A stretch of DNA of 23,794 nt, from the NCBI GenBank assembly GCA_002477595.1, contig DLQN01000008.1, forward strand, positions 1 to 23,794, in the 5' to 3' direction. The translations under genes and the position numbers were made by a program. The notes beneath the pieces were generated by a model that saw nothing but the letters and a program-made list of their open reading frames with translations, was not told where the DNA came from and searched no databases. Position 1 is the first letter of the stretch. Each line of letters begins with the position of its first letter. Below are positions 7,023-15,885 of the stretch, piece by piece. This DNA is from Roseivirga sp. UBA7431 (GTDB taxonomy: Bacteria; Bacteroidota; Bacteroidia; Cytophagales; Cyclobacteriaceae).

Positions 7023-8297
7023 TTAAGCCTTAATCAGTTCCGCACCGATACTACACTCGACACATCGCTTATGCTTGCAAAAACTATTGTGAAGTTCAAT
7101 TAATCCCTGGCTATCAAAAGCTGAAGAAACATTCCAGCCCAAATCCTTCCACAACCGAGTAATCCTGTTCTCTTCCTTGGGTAGGGCCATTAATAAGTTA
7201 AGTGCCTTGTCCAACGGTTCAGTTCTATCTTTATACTTCGCATAAGCCACAAGCAAAGGCACTGTTGTGTTGATTAGCAAATTCTCTTTAGCGACCTTAG
7301 TCAAACCAAGTGTCCTCATTTTACTCTCTTTATCTATCATTACATGCGTTTGCCAATAGAGAGACTGTGAGACATGGAGTTCACTAATCAATTCTTTTGG
7401 GTTCTTGAACTCAGTGAAAAGTGAGAATATATTCTGACGATTAAATAGCAAAGCAGCGAGTTGAGCAATTCGTATAGTTGGGTAGTTACTTGGTCTGGCA
7501 CCTGCAAAATGCCATTGATTATAACTCAGTTGCTGAGTGAGACCGTATTTTGCTGATAGATACGTGAATTCAGTCTTTAACTCCTTTAAATACGTATCAT
7601 GTAGATCAACATTCAATAGCCCTGACACCCCAAACAAGATTGCCTCATAGTGCTTTAGGTCATTATGTTTATGCAAAATTTTGACCGGTATCAAACGAGC
7701 TAATTCCAACATAGAGTCTGAATTAATCCTAAATCCTAAGCCTTTTGCAAGCCACTGGTAAGCGGTTTCTTCCCAGTCTGAATTGTTTTCCATCAACAAT
7801 GTCGTAACAGCTTCTGCCTTGCTTTCAATTCGACCAATTAAGGCCCTTTCTAACATAGATAACCTTGTAATCACTTTTGTATCTTGAAGCGTAGAAGTAC
7901 AGGCTATAGGCTCCCCATTCTCTAGCATCTTCTCATAGCGAAGTAGCATTTTCGGTTTGATAAGACCCCGAAGCGATAGTGTAGGAAGTGGGTTTCCGTC
8001 TCTATTTATTACCTCTCGGTCATGGTCATAAACGACATGGAGAATGACATTATCATAGTTTTGGTCGCTTTGGTGCTTATGTTTATACCAGTCTGATGAG
8101 CTGATATGGATTTCAACTGCACCAACCCACTTTATTCCGCCAATAACAACCTCGGCTTCACTAAAGTCTGGACCGGCTAAGTGGTTGTGAAAACCCACTT
8201 TCTGGATTTGAATCGGTTCTCCCGATTGCGTGAAAATCTTGGTTTTATTAAAATACTGATTTTGCCACACGAAGTGCAAAAAGGCCTCTTTAATCAT
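7023..8297 (-). CDS. DUF2851 family protein
   Basis: The 424-residue protein shows features I recall for DUF2851, a family common in Bacteroidota. It opens with FLHFVWQNQYF, followed by a core with VGFHNHLAGPDFSEA, GAVEIHISSSDWYKHKHQSD and NVILHVVYDHD. Residues near the end form a possible metal site: C407, H409, C412 and C415 (CKHKRCVEC). The family has no established function that I know. The histidine- and acid-rich first third could suggest a metal-dependent or nuclease-like activity, but that is speculation. There is no signal peptide or membrane helix. It lies 24 bases after pyrF, with a small GGTGT/ACACC hairpin (8300-8315) just ahead of the start codon, so co-transcription with pyrF is likely. 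Confidence 0.85.
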   Translation of the reverse strand: MIKEAFLHFVWQNQYFNKTKIFTQSGEPIQIQKVGFHNHLAGPDFSEAEVVIGGIKWVGAVEIHISSSDWYKHKHQSDQNYDNVILHVVYDHDREVINRDGNPLPTLSLRGLIKPKMLLRYEKMLENGEPIACTSTLQDTKVITRLSMLERALIGRIESKAEAVTTLLMENNSDWEETAYQWLAKGLGFRINSDSMLELARLIPVKILHKHNDLKHYEAILFGVSGLLNVDLHDTYLKELKTEFTYLSAKYGLTQQLSYNQWHFAGARPSNYPTIRIAQLAALLFNRQNIFSLFTEFKNPKELISELHVSQSLYWQTHVMIDKESKMRTLGLTKVAKENLLINTTVPLLVAYAKYKDRTEPLDKALNLLMALPKEENRITRLWKDLGWNVSSAFDSQGLIELHNSFCKHKRCVECSIGAELIKA

Positions 8298-8321
8298 ACG
8301 GTGTGTGTTTACACCTAGAAT

Positions 8322-9137
8322 TTAAAGATATTTTCCGAGATATCCAGCCATTTCTTGTTGCAGCTCCTTGGCTTTCTGAGCTGCAACTGTGGCAAAATCT
8401 TCAGAACTATCGGCATAAATGATGCCTCTGGAGGAGTTTACTAAGAGACCACAGTGACTATTCATTCCATATTTAGAGACCTCCTCTAAACTCCCACCTT
8501 GTGCGCCTACACCCGGGACAAGTAAAAAATGCTCCGGAACAATTCGCCTGATATTCTTCAAGGCTTCAGCGCGCGTAGCACCTACAACATACATCATCTG
8601 GTCAGTATTACCCCACTCTTGGCTTTTGCGAAGTACTTCTTCGTAGAGTTCTCCCCCTTTGTTTAAACCAAGGTTTTGGAAGTCTTTACCTCCTGCATTG
8701 GATGTCAGTGCCAATAGGATGACCCACTTATTATCAAATTCAAGAAATGGTTTAACTGAATCTTCGCCCATATATGGAGCGACTGTGATTGAATCACAAT
8801 CCATTTGCTCGAAGAAGGCGCGGGCATACATCTTAGAAGTGTTGCCGATATCTCCTCTCTTGGCATCTGCTACGGTGAAAATATCCTTAGGGATATATTT
8901 GATGGTTTTCTGAAGGCTTTTCCAACCCTCGATGCCATGTGCCTCATAAAAGGCTATGTTAGGTTTATAAGCTACTGCATAGTCTGCTGTAGCATCAATG
9001 ATCTGCTTATTGAACTCAAAGATTGGGTCTTCGTGATCTAAAAGGTGTTTTGGGATTTTCTGGATATCGGTGTCTAAACCGACACACAGATAAGATGACT
9101 TCTTTTGAATTTGCTCAAAGAGCTCTACTCTGTTCAT
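8322..9137 (-). CDS. pyrF: Orotidine 5'-phosphate decarboxylase
   Basis: The 271-residue TIM-barrel enzyme decarboxylates OMP to UMP, the last step of de novo pyrimidine synthesis. The signature [10 protein letters not shown] is at 91-100, giving the D91/K93/D96 catalytic set. GLDTD at 20-24 and KPN at 58-60 fit substrate-binding strands, and PGVGAQGG lies near the phosphate-binding end. Length fits the longer type-2 PyrF group rather than the roughly 230-residue E. coli form. The start overlaps the lolA stop by four bases (ATGA), so translation is coupled. pyrD lies in the same minus-strand run, two genes upstream of lolA. Confidence 0.95.
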   Translation of the reverse strand: MNRVELFEQIQKKSSYLCVGLDTDIQKIPKHLLDHEDPIFEFNKQIIDATADYAVAYKPNIAFYEAHGIEGWKSLQKTIKYIPKDIFTVADAKRGDIGNTSKMYARAFFEQMDCDSITVAPYMGEDSVKPFLEFDNKWVILLALTSNAGGKDFQNLGLNKGGELYEEVLRKSQEWGNTDQMMYVVGATRAEALKNIRRIVPEHFLLVPGVGAQGGSLEEVSKYGMNSHCGLLVNSSRGIIYADSSEDFATVAAQKAKELQQEMAGYLGKYL

Positions 9138-9799
9138 TCGTTACGCAAATCTTCTTTGTGTTGTACAGGGTTAGCTTCTTCATCAAACTCGAAGTACTTA
9201 GCATCGAATACTTGATCTGGCTTAAAGGCAGCCACCTCAAAATTGGTTTTTGCACCATCATAATCAATCAGATCCCAAGCTTTCAAATAAGCGTCTTTCT
9301 GACCGATGTACATTATGATGTTAGTGAAATCCGCATCTTCATCAGTAGATACCAGCTCTACCACATCTACCAACTCTCCTTTAACATTATCTTGTCGTTT
9401 GTACTCGAAAGTAAATCCATTCTTATAGATATCGTAGATATTGGCCGGGTTAATTGCTCCTTCTTCCGGCTCAAAATTACTAAGCGTCAATTCTTGAGAT
9501 TCTACTAAGTACGTCCATAATACAGGCCCATTGCAATAGATTTGTTGCCCTTCTATTTTAAGCACAAACTTCTCTTTAGAAACAGCCGCAGACCCTGCGG
9601 TCTGAGCAATAACCTCTGCTTCACTGAAATTCTTTTGAACAAAAGATATCTCATAACCAGACATCGCTTTATAAGTACTGCTCATTTTATCAAGGACAGC
9701 TTTTGCATCTCCACTTTGCCCCTTAGCTGCTAATGCAACAACAGCAAAAATCAACACGTATATTACTTTTTTCATCTTCTTTCTATTCTTCAGAATCAT
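9134..9799 (-). CDS. lolA: LolA-family outer membrane lipoprotein carrier
   Basis: The 221-residue protein has an N-terminal signal peptide (hydrophobic core about residues 11-25, cleavage likely after AKGQ) and then the LolA-type fold: an [22 protein letters not shown] helix-strand start, an alternating-strand core with [23 protein letters not shown], and an [15 protein letters not shown] segment. LolA carries lipoproteins across the periplasm from the LolCDE complex to the outer membrane. I place the start at 9799 because it overlaps the ftsK stop as ATGA. A second in-frame ATG eight codons later (MKKVIYVL) would give a more ordinary signal peptide and cannot be excluded. The ftsK-lolA pairing is one I recall from other Bacteroidota. 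Confidence 0.85.
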   Translation of the reverse strand: MILKNRKKMKKVIYVLIFAVVALAAKGQSGDAKAVLDKMSSTYKAMSGYEISFVQKNFSEAEVIAQTAGSAAVSKEKFVLKIEGQQIYCNGPVLWTYLVESQELTLSNFEPEEGAINPANIYDIYKNGFTFEYKRQDNVKGELVDVVELVSTDEDADFTNIIMYIGQKDAYLKAWDLIDYDGAKTNFEVAAFKPDQVFDAKYFEFDEEANPVQHKEDLRNE

Positions 9800-12336
9800 T
9801 TGTCATCGATAGTATTCAATAACTGTTCCAAACTATATTCATCTGGTATTAATACTTGTCTCGCCTTACTACCTTCAAAGGAACCTACAATTCCAGCAGC
9901 CTCCAATTGATCTATTATTCTACCGGCTCTATTATAGCCTAATTTCAGTTTACGCTGAATTAAACTAGTACTTCCTTGCTGATGCGCCACGATTAGTTTA
10001 GCAGCCTCTTCAAACAGGTCATCCCTATCTGAAAGATCAACATCACCAGTGTTTGCATCTACTTCATCACCTGTAAACTCTGGAAGCAAGTAGGCTGTTT
10101 CATAGCCCTTCTGCGATCCAATAAAGTCGCAAATTTCGTCTACTTCTGGCGTATCTAAAAATGCGCACTGAAGTCTTATGATATCTGATCCCATGGATAA
10201 TAGCATATCACCCTGACCAATTAGCTGATCGGCACCACCAGAATCTAGGATCGTTCTTGAATCTACCTTGGATGTTACCCTAAACGATAGTCTTGCAGGG
10301 AAGTTCGCTTTAATAATACCCGTAATCACATTTACCGAGGGCCTCTGCGTAGCCACTACCAAGTGAATTCCAATTGCACGTGCCAACTGCGCCAAACGAG
10401 CAATAGGTGTCTCCACCTCTTTACCAGCAGTCATCATCAAATCTGCCAACTCATCTATCACCAAGACGATGTAAGGCAAAAACTTATGTCCTTTCTCTGG
10501 ATTCAGTTTTCTGTCAACAAACTTTTGATTGTATTCTTTAATATTTCGGCAAGCGGCATCTTTCAACAAATCATAACGCTGATCCATTTCAATGCAGAGA
10601 GAATTGAGGGTATTAATTACCTTCTTAGTATCTGTAATGATCGGCTCTTCGTTGTCTGGAAGCTTTGCTAAATAGTGTCTTTCAATCTTATTGAAAAGCG
10701 TTAGCTCCACCTTTTTAGGATCAACCAGAACGAACTTCAGTTGTGATGGGTGTTTTTTATACAGTAAAGAGGCTAGAATAACATTCAGCCCGACTGATTT
10801 ACCTTGCCCCGTAGCTCCTGCCATCAGCAAGTGTGGCATTTTAGCTAGATCCGCGACAAAAACTTCATTTGAAATGGTCTTACCAAAACCGATCGGAAGC
10901 GCCATATCTGAATTCATGAACTTTTCGGTTGAAATCACCGACTTCATGGAAACCATTTCCTTGTTCTTATTCGGCACTTCAATACCAATTGTTCCCTTAC
11001 CCGGAATTGGCGCAATGATTCTTATACCCAAGGCTGCTAAACTCAAAGCGATATCGTCTTCTAGGTTCTTAATCTTAGAAATCTTGACACCCGCTTCTGG
11101 TACAATCTCATAAAGAGTTACTGTCGGACCTATAGTCGCCTTGATGCTTGAAATACCGATCTTAAAGTTAGTCAGCGTCTCTACGATCTTATCCTTGTTG
11201 GCTTGAAGCTCTTCCTTAGTCACAGAAATCTTCCCAGTAGAATACTCCCTTAACATATCCACTCTCGGAAACTGATACTTTGGTAAATCTAAAGTTGGGT
11301 CGTAGTGACCTGCGATTTCGACTAGCTTTTCAGCCTTTTCATTAATCTCTACTTCAAACGTAGGTTCAGCATCTAATGCCTTAGGTATTGGCTTGTTAAC
11401 TGGTGTCACTTCCAATTCCAAAGCCGTATCTGCTGACTCTTTGGCTTGATCAATAGGTTCAGGCACCTCCTCTTGAGGTTCTTCAATGGCAGCTAACGCC
11501 TCTTGGGCCATTTCAGCTTCTTTCTCTTCTTTCTCTTCTTTTAAGGAGACTACCCAGTCTTTCAACTCCGTCTCGCTATCAATATTTTCAACAGGCTCAT
11601 TATCTTCAACCTCCTGATTCACAGGAAACTCCTCGTCTAAATCAGAGGCAAGGAATGGCGTATCATCTTCTGGATCAGTTACAGCAGGTGTCTTCTTAAA
11701 TGATAGGATTTCTGTGATATTGAAGAAGAAGATCACAAAAACAAGTAAAGTAAAGGCTAAAAAAAGAATAGTTCCATAACCCAATAGATTGTCAAAGAAG
11801 ATAGAAAGCTGATAGCCTAAACCTCCACTATAAAAGCTCCATTCAGAAATCGATTCGTCTCCTTTGATCATCGATCCCATCAAAAGGCTTACCCAAATCA
11901 GGAAGAATAAACTAAAGCTGATTGCTCTTGATAGCTTGACCAATGCTTTGCCCCAAATTACTTTATATCCAAAGAGGAATAATAATGGTGGTATAAGGAA
12001 AGCCGCAATACCAAACCAAGAGAATATTAGTCTGTGTGCAACAAGGGCACCGAGTAACTTCATCCAGTTACCTGCCTCTTGGCCTAAGGATTTAACAGTT
12101 TCGTTTTGATCGAAGAAGGCCTCTACCACACTTTGATCCATTTTACCTGTAAAAAGGTAACTCACACAGGCCAAAAAGATAAATACAGACGTTAGCAAAA
12201 GGAAGAACCCTATTGACAATTGAAATCTCCTATCCCTTAAAAAGGGGATGTCGATTTTAAAAGAACGTTTCTTTTTGGGCCCTTTGTCCTTAGTGTTGGA
12301 CTTAAAAGTATTGGACTTATATGCGTTTTTGGTCAT
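9796..12336 (-). CDS. ftsK: DNA translocase FtsK
   Basis: The 846-residue protein has four membrane segments near the N-terminus (about 38-62, 97-125, 135-157, 178-207), then an acidic low-complexity linker (about 220-335, rich in Glu/Asp/Ala). The alpha and beta motor domains follow, with Walker A GATGQGKS at 507-514 and Walker B LVIDELAD at 625-632. The C-terminal winged-helix gamma domain (about 780-840, QRKLKLGYNRAGRIIDQLE) reads KOPS and contacts XerD. FtsK pumps DNA at the closing septum and activates XerCD recombination at dif. The short linker is typical outside Proteobacteria. It lies 73 bases downstream of pyrD and overlaps lolA. xerD is about 2 kb upstream in the same orientation. 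Confidence 0.95.
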   Translation of the reverse strand: MTKNAYKSNTFKSNTKDKGPKKKRSFKIDIPFLRDRRFQLSIGFFLLLTSVFIFLACVSYLFTGKMDQSVVEAFFDQNETVKSLGQEAGNWMKLLGALVAHRLIFSWFGIAAFLIPPLLFLFGYKVIWGKALVKLSRAISFSLFFLIWVSLLMGSMIKGDESISEWSFYSGGLGYQLSIFFDNLLGYGTILFLAFTLLVFVIFFFNITEILSFKKTPAVTDPEDDTPFLASDLDEEFPVNQEVEDNEPVENIDSETELKDWVVSLKEEKEEKEAEMAQEALAAIEEPQEEVPEPIDQAKESADTALELEVTPVNKPIPKALDAEPTFEVEINEKAEKLVEIAGHYDPTLDLPKYQFPRVDMLREYSTGKISVTKEELQANKDKIVETLTNFKIGISSIKATIGPTVTLYEIVPEAGVKISKIKNLEDDIALSLAALGIRIIAPIPGKGTIGIEVPNKNKEMVSMKSVISTEKFMNSDMALPIGFGKTISNEVFVADLAKMPHLLMAGATGQGKSVGLNVILASLLYKKHPSQLKFVLVDPKKVELTLFNKIERHYLAKLPDNEEPIITDTKKVINTLNSLCIEMDQRYDLLKDAACRNIKEYNQKFVDRKLNPEKGHKFLPYIVLVIDELADLMMTAGKEVETPIARLAQLARAIGIHLVVATQRPSVNVITGIIKANFPARLSFRVTSKVDSRTILDSGGADQLIGQGDMLLSMGSDIIRLQCAFLDTPEVDEICDFIGSQKGYETAYLLPEFTGDEVDANTGDVDLSDRDDLFEEAAKLIVAHQQGSTSLIQRKLKLGYNRAGRIIDQLEAAGIVGSFEGSKARQVLIPDEYSLEQLLNTIDDK

Positions 12337-12409
12337 CTAAAAATCTAAAACCTTATAATACGAATTTAATCGAATTTTATGAACCTAATGCGATCATTCA
12401 TCAAACGAT

Positions 12410-13456
12410 CTAGAACTTGTTTTCTTTCCATTTCGCAAGACCTTTGTTTATTCTCTTGACCATACCCGGTCCTTCGTAAATAAACCCAGTATAAACCTGA
12501 ACTAGGCTTGCTCCTGCTTCTAGTTTCTCTCTTGCATCATCCGCTGTTTGAATTCCTCCAACGCCAACAATAGGGAACGAACCCTTAGACTTTTCATGGA
12601 GAAAACGAATCACTTCTGTAGATCGTGACTTCACAGCCTTTCCGCTCAACCCTCCTGCACCAATTTCATCAATAGTACTTTTTGAGGTTTTTAAACCATC
12701 TCGAGATATCGTTGTATTGGTGGCGATTACACCATCAATCTTCGTCTCGTCAACGATTTCGATAATGTCTAGCAACTGATCTTCAGTTAAATCAGGTGCT
12801 ATCTTAAGGAGGATAGGTTTTTTGTCGGCAAAAGCTTTCCCAGCTTCTTGAAGGCTATTTAATATATGCTTTAACGGTCCTTTTTCCTGAAGTGCTCTCA
12901 GATTTGGCGTGTTTGGAGAACTCACATTCACCACGAAGTAATCTACATAAGCATGAAGGCCTTTAAAGCAGATTAAGTAGTCGTTAACCGCCTCTTCGTT
13001 TGGCGTCACTTTGTTCTTGCCAATATTTCCTCCTATTATAATATCCGTATTTCGATGCTTTAATCTTTCGATGGCTTCATCTAGCCCCCCATTATTGAAG
13101 CCCATTCGATTGATAAGGCTTTGATCTTCTGGCAAGCGAAAAAGTCTTGGTAAAGGATTACCGTCTTGTGGCTTTGGCGTAATTGTTCCTATTTCAATAA
13201 AACCAAAACCTAGAGCAGAGAGCTCATTATAAAGTTTAGCATCCTTATCAAAACCTGCTGCGAGTCCGACTGGATTCTTAAATTTTAGACCGAAGCATTC
13301 AATTTCCAAACTACCAGCTCTATAGTCATAGAGATTTTGGCTGATACTTTTTACGCCAGGAATCTTAAACAAACGTTTAAGCCACCTAAAAGCAAAATAA
13401 TGTGCTGATTCTGCATTCTTGGTAAATAGGAAAGGACGTATAATACTTTTGTACAC
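12410..13456 (-). CDS. pyrD: Dihydroorotate dehydrogenase (quinone), class 2
   Basis: The 348-residue enzyme oxidises dihydroorotate to orotate using FMN and the membrane quinone pool. Class 2 is shown by the N-terminal helical extension (about residues 1-45) used for membrane association, and by serine as catalytic base in [14 protein letters not shown] (S180). [13 protein letters not shown] at 61-73, NRMGFNNGG at 116-124 and the C-terminal GVGGI and VQVYTGF loops fit FMN binding. A -7 box lies 14 bases upstream, making this the likely head of the transcript that continues into ftsK. pyrF is three genes further on. Confidence 0.95.
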   Translation of the reverse strand: MYKSIIRPFLFTKNAESAHYFAFRWLKRLFKIPGVKSISQNLYDYRAGSLEIECFGLKFKNPVGLAAGFDKDAKLYNELSALGFGFIEIGTITPKPQDGNPLPRLFRLPEDQSLINRMGFNNGGLDEAIERLKHRNTDIIIGGNIGKNKVTPNEEAVNDYLICFKGLHAYVDYFVVNVSSPNTPNLRALQEKGPLKHILNSLQEAGKAFADKKPILLKIAPDLTEDQLLDIIEIVDETKIDGVIATNTTISRDGLKTSKSTIDEIGAGGLSGKAVKSRSTEVIRFLHEKSKGSFPIVGVGGIQTADDAREKLEAGASLVQVYTGFIYEGPGMVKRINKGLAKWKENKF

Positions 13457-13470
13457 TGGGAGATTTTCAG

Positions 13471-13478
13471 CAAAAATA
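13471..13478 (-). promoter_or_regulatory. -7 box for pyrD
   Basis: The minus strand reads TATTTTTG, matching TAnnTTTG, 14 bases ahead of the pyrD start. No clear -33 TTG is visible at the right distance. It lies in the 98-base divergent region shared with mscS. Confidence 0.45.
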
Positions 13479-13510
13479 GAGCTTATAGTCGAAACGTATA
13501 ATTCTTTAAG

Positions 13511-13522
13511 GAGGAATTCCTC
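13511..13522. repeat. 12-base perfect palindrome between pyrD and mscS
   Basis: GAGGAATTCCTC equals its own reverse complement. It lies between the -7 boxes of the divergent genes, at about the -33 zone of the mscS promoter, so it could be an operator. No known regulator matches it. Confidence 0.35.
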
Positions 13523-13541
13523 AACTTCAACCTCAATTACA

Positions 13542-13549
13542 TAATTTTG
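13542..13549 (+). promoter_or_regulatory. -7 box for mscS, close to the start codon
   Basis: TAATTTTG matches TAnnTTTG and ends five bases before the ATG at 13555. If used, transcription would begin at or next to the start codon and give a leaderless mRNA. No TTG is present at a -33 distance. Confidence 0.4.
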
Positions 13550-13554
13550 ATCCT

Positions 13555-14427
13555 ATGAATGATCTTTTGGAAGTTTTTAATCTCACACAAAGTCAAGCAT
13601 TAAACTATTTTATTTTTGCTATAGCGGTACTTCTAGTGGCCTTCATTATCCTGAAGGTTTTAAGGGCAATTCTCAATCGATACATCAAGAAGTCGAGCCA
13701 TGACCTTCAAGTAGACCCTACCCAGTATAAGTTCTTAAACAACGCCTTAGGATTTATCATTTATCTAGCCGCTCTGGTAGCTATTTTCATGGTAATCCCC
13801 CCATTAAAGACCGTAGGTGTTACACTATTTGCTAGTGCAGGGATCTTCGCAGCTATTATAGGTTTTGCTTCTCAAGCAGCATTCTCAAATATTGTTAGTG
13901 GCATCTTCGTTGTCATCTTTAAGCCCTTTAGAGTTGGTGACATCGTGAAGATTAGCAACCTCTATTCAGGCATTGTTGAAGACATTACTTTAAGACATAC
14001 CGTAATTCGAGATTTTGAAAACAAAAGACTAATTATCCCAAATGCCGTCATTAGCTCAGAAACCATTCACAACTACAACATCATTGATGACAAAGTCCGG
14101 AACCATATTTTTTATGGCATTAGTTACGACTCCAACGTTGACTTGGCCATAAAGATTATCCGTGAGGAGGCAATGGCTCATAAACATTACATTGATAATA
14201 GGTCTCAAGAAGAGATTGAAGATGGCGAACCAGCTGTAGTCATCAGGTTAATAGAGTTTGGTGAATCCAGTATCAATCTCCGAGCGCAAGTTTGGTCAAA
14301 GGACCCTTTCTTGGGTTTCGAATTGAAGTGCGATATCAATAAATCTATCAAAGAACGCTTTGACAAAGAAGGAATCGAAATTCCTTTCCCACACCGAACC
14401 ATTGTCTATAAAGAAAAGAAAGCCTGA
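13555..14427 (+). CDS. Small-conductance mechanosensitive channel, MscS family
   Basis: The 290-residue protein has three membrane helices (about 16-39, 62-85, 88-115). The third continues into the pore-lining helix with small residues (ASAGIFAAIIGFASQAAFSNIVSG) and the KPFRVGD turn that starts the cytoplasmic beta domain. The soluble part then shows VEDITLRHTVIRDFENKRLIIPNAVI, the standard MscS signature. It releases solutes on sudden hypo-osmotic shock by opening in response to membrane tension. Length matches E. coli MscS. It is divergent from pyrD and ends two bases from the convergent xerD gene, with no terminator visible between. Confidence 0.92.
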   Translation: MNDLLEVFNLTQSQALNYFIFAIAVLLVAFIILKVLRAILNRYIKKSSHDLQVDPTQYKFLNNALGFIIYLAALVAIFMVIPPLKTVGVTLFASAGIFAAIIGFASQAAFSNIVSGIFVVIFKPFRVGDIVKISNLYSGIVEDITLRHTVIRDFENKRLIIPNAVISSETIHNYNIIDDKVRNHIFYGISYDSNVDLAIKIIREEAMAHKHYIDNRSQEEIEDGEPAVVIRLIEFGESSINLRAQVWSKDPFLGFELKCDINKSIKERFDKEGIEIPFPHRTIVYKEKKA

Positions 14428-14429
14428 CC

Positions 14430-15329
14430 TTAACTCCTTGGGTGAAATTCTTGGATCACCTGCCTTAGGTAATCTCTGTCAAGGTGCGTATAAATCTCAG
14501 TGGTTGTGATGGACTCATGGCCTAACATTTCCTGTACCGCCCTAAGGTCTGCCCCACCTTCAATCAAATGGGTGGCAAATGAGTGCCTAAATGTATGAGG
14601 GCTTATGGTTTTTTTAATCCCGGCTTTGACCACCAAATCTTTCAAAAAAGTAAAGACCATCTGCCTGGTCAATTGTCTACCTCGTCTATTCAGAAAGAGA
14701 AAAGCTTCGTGCCCTTGCTTAATATCCAAATGTACCCTCACCTCTTCTCGGTAAATATTAATGTGCTTAAGGGCTGTTCTACCAATCGGAACAAGTCTCT
14801 CCTTATTCCCCTTTCCGGTTACTCGAAGAAAACCTACTTCGAAATGCACGTTGGAGGTCTTCAAGCCAATTAGTTCGGATACACGCAAGCCTGAACTATA
14901 GAGCGTTTCGAGCATCGCTCGGTTACGGGTTCCTTCAGGAGTTGAATGATCTATGGCTTCTAGAATTTGATCTATCTCCTGTATGCTCAGCGTGTCCGGG
15001 AGTTTCCGCCCAAGCTTGGGAGCCTCAAGAAGTGTAGTCGGATCAACATCCATCTCACCTTCATAAATGAGAAATTTATAGAATGACTTGAGGCCGGAAA
15101 TGATTCGAGCTTGCGAAAAAGCACTCATCCCCAATTCATTAATCCACTCTACCATGTCTTGAAGCTCTTGGAGTGTGACTTGAAGTGGATTTAAGTCCTT
15201 CTCCCTCAATTCAAGAAACTGTTTTAGTTTTACGATGTCGCGTACATAAGCATCCACTGAATTTGCACTGAGCGATCGCTCTAGCTTCAGATAATTCTCA
15301 TACTCCTGAATATATACATCCCAAGACAT
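14430..15329 (-). CDS. xerD: Site-specific tyrosine recombinase XerD
   Basis: The 299-residue protein has an N-terminal SAM-like core-binding domain (1-100) and a catalytic domain with the full set R149 (SGLRVSEL), K173, H245 and R248 (HTFRHSF), H271 and Y280 (TEIYTHLD). It acts with a partner at dif to resolve chromosome dimers, activated by FtsK. The TEIYTHLD segment and normal XerD length favour XerD over XerC or an integron or transposon integrase. I start at 15329 (MSWDVYIQEY), which aligns with the family N-terminus; the frame stays open 43 codons further upstream but that extension runs into aroQ. No mobile-element genes are nearby, so this is the housekeeping recombinase. Confidence 0.9.
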   Translation of the reverse strand: MSWDVYIQEYENYLKLERSLSANSVDAYVRDIVKLKQFLELREKDLNPLQVTLQELQDMVEWINELGMSAFSQARIISGLKSFYKFLIYEGEMDVDPTTLLEAPKLGRKLPDTLSIQEIDQILEAIDHSTPEGTRNRAMLETLYSSGLRVSELIGLKTSNVHFEVGFLRVTGKGNKERLVPIGRTALKHINIYREEVRVHLDIKQGHEAFLFLNRRGRQLTRQMVFTFLKDLVVKAGIKKTISPHTFRHSFATHLIEGGADLRAVQEMLGHESITTTEIYTHLDRDYLRQVIQEFHPRS

Positions 15330-15382
15330 GGTCAAGTATAAGCAAAACTCTCTATAGATTCTGAAAGAAATGTAGAATGGAT

Positions 15383-15390
15383 TAGATTTG
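15383..15390 (+). promoter_or_regulatory. -7 box for aroQ, close to the start codon
   Basis: TAGATTTG matches TAnnTTTG and ends six bases before the ATG at 15397. As at mscS, a transcript from here would have almost no leader. A -33 TTG is not visible at the usual distance. Confidence 0.35.
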
Positions 15391-15396
15391 TCCATC

Positions 15397-15816
15397 ATGA
15401 AGGTAATTATCATCAACGGCCCAAACCTTAATCTACTCGGCACCAGAGAAAAAAGCATCTACGGCAACGAAAGTTTCGAAGACTACTTCTCGAAATTAAA
15501 AGGGCGATTCGATAACATCACACTAGAATACTACCAAAGTAATGTTGAAGGCGAGCTGATTAACAAACTCCATGAAGTTGGTTTCTCATACGATGGTATT
15601 GTTTTAAATGGTGGCGGCTACACACACACCTCAGTAGCCATCTCGGATGCGATTGCAGCCATTAACACTCCTGTTGTAGAAGTCCACATCTCCAACATTC
15701 ATGCGCGCGAAGAATTCAGGCACATAAGCCTAATCACCAAGGAATGTATCGGCCTAATCACGGGTTTTGGCTTGAAGGGCTATGATATGGCTTTGTTCGC
15801 TTTGAAAGCTGAATAA
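15397..15816 (+). CDS. aroQ: 3-dehydroquinate dehydratase, type II
   Basis: The 139-residue protein converts 3-dehydroquinate to 3-dehydroshikimate in the shikimate pathway. The type II signature is complete: INGPNLNLLGTRE at the N-terminus with the catalytic Arg, Tyr in IYG, YYQSNVEGELI, NGGGYTHTSVAI, and EVHISNIHAREEFRH with the active-site His and Arg. I start at the ATG at 15397; a TTG three codons earlier is in frame but adds nothing conserved. It is divergent from xerD. Length is normal. The enzyme forms a cytoplasmic dodecamer in known cases. Confidence 0.95.
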   Translation: MKVIIINGPNLNLLGTREKSIYGNESFEDYFSKLKGRFDNITLEYYQSNVEGELINKLHEVGFSYDGIVLNGGGYTHTSVAISDAIAAINTPVVEVHISNIHAREEFRHISLITKECIGLITGFGLKGYDMALFALKAE

Positions 15817-15861
15817 GCTAAACTTCCTCATAAAAAACTGAGGGTTTGATATCGCGTTTTC

Positions 15862-15869
15862 TAGCTTTG
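15862..15869 (+). promoter_or_regulatory. -7 box for the marC-rnhA-trmN6 cluster
   Basis: TAGCTTTG is a full match to TAnnTTTG, 16 bases before the marC ATG. A TTTG lies upstream at 15845-15848 but is 13 bases away, shorter than the usual spacing. Confidence 0.45.
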
Positions 15870-15885
15870 CAAAAATATTTTTTTC

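Noticed and set aside
9023..9508. Plus-strand open frame (161 codons) opposite pyrF and lolA
   Set aside because: It overlaps two well-supported genes, starts inside pyrF and shows no domain.
14430..15329. Tyrosine recombinase as a sign of a mobile element
   Set aside because: Sequence and context fit housekeeping XerD; no attachment repeats, tRNA or cargo genes are nearby.
15826..15843. Small hairpin CCTCA/TGAGG after aroQ, possible terminator
   Set aside because: The stem has only five pairs, the loop is eight bases and there is no good T-run.
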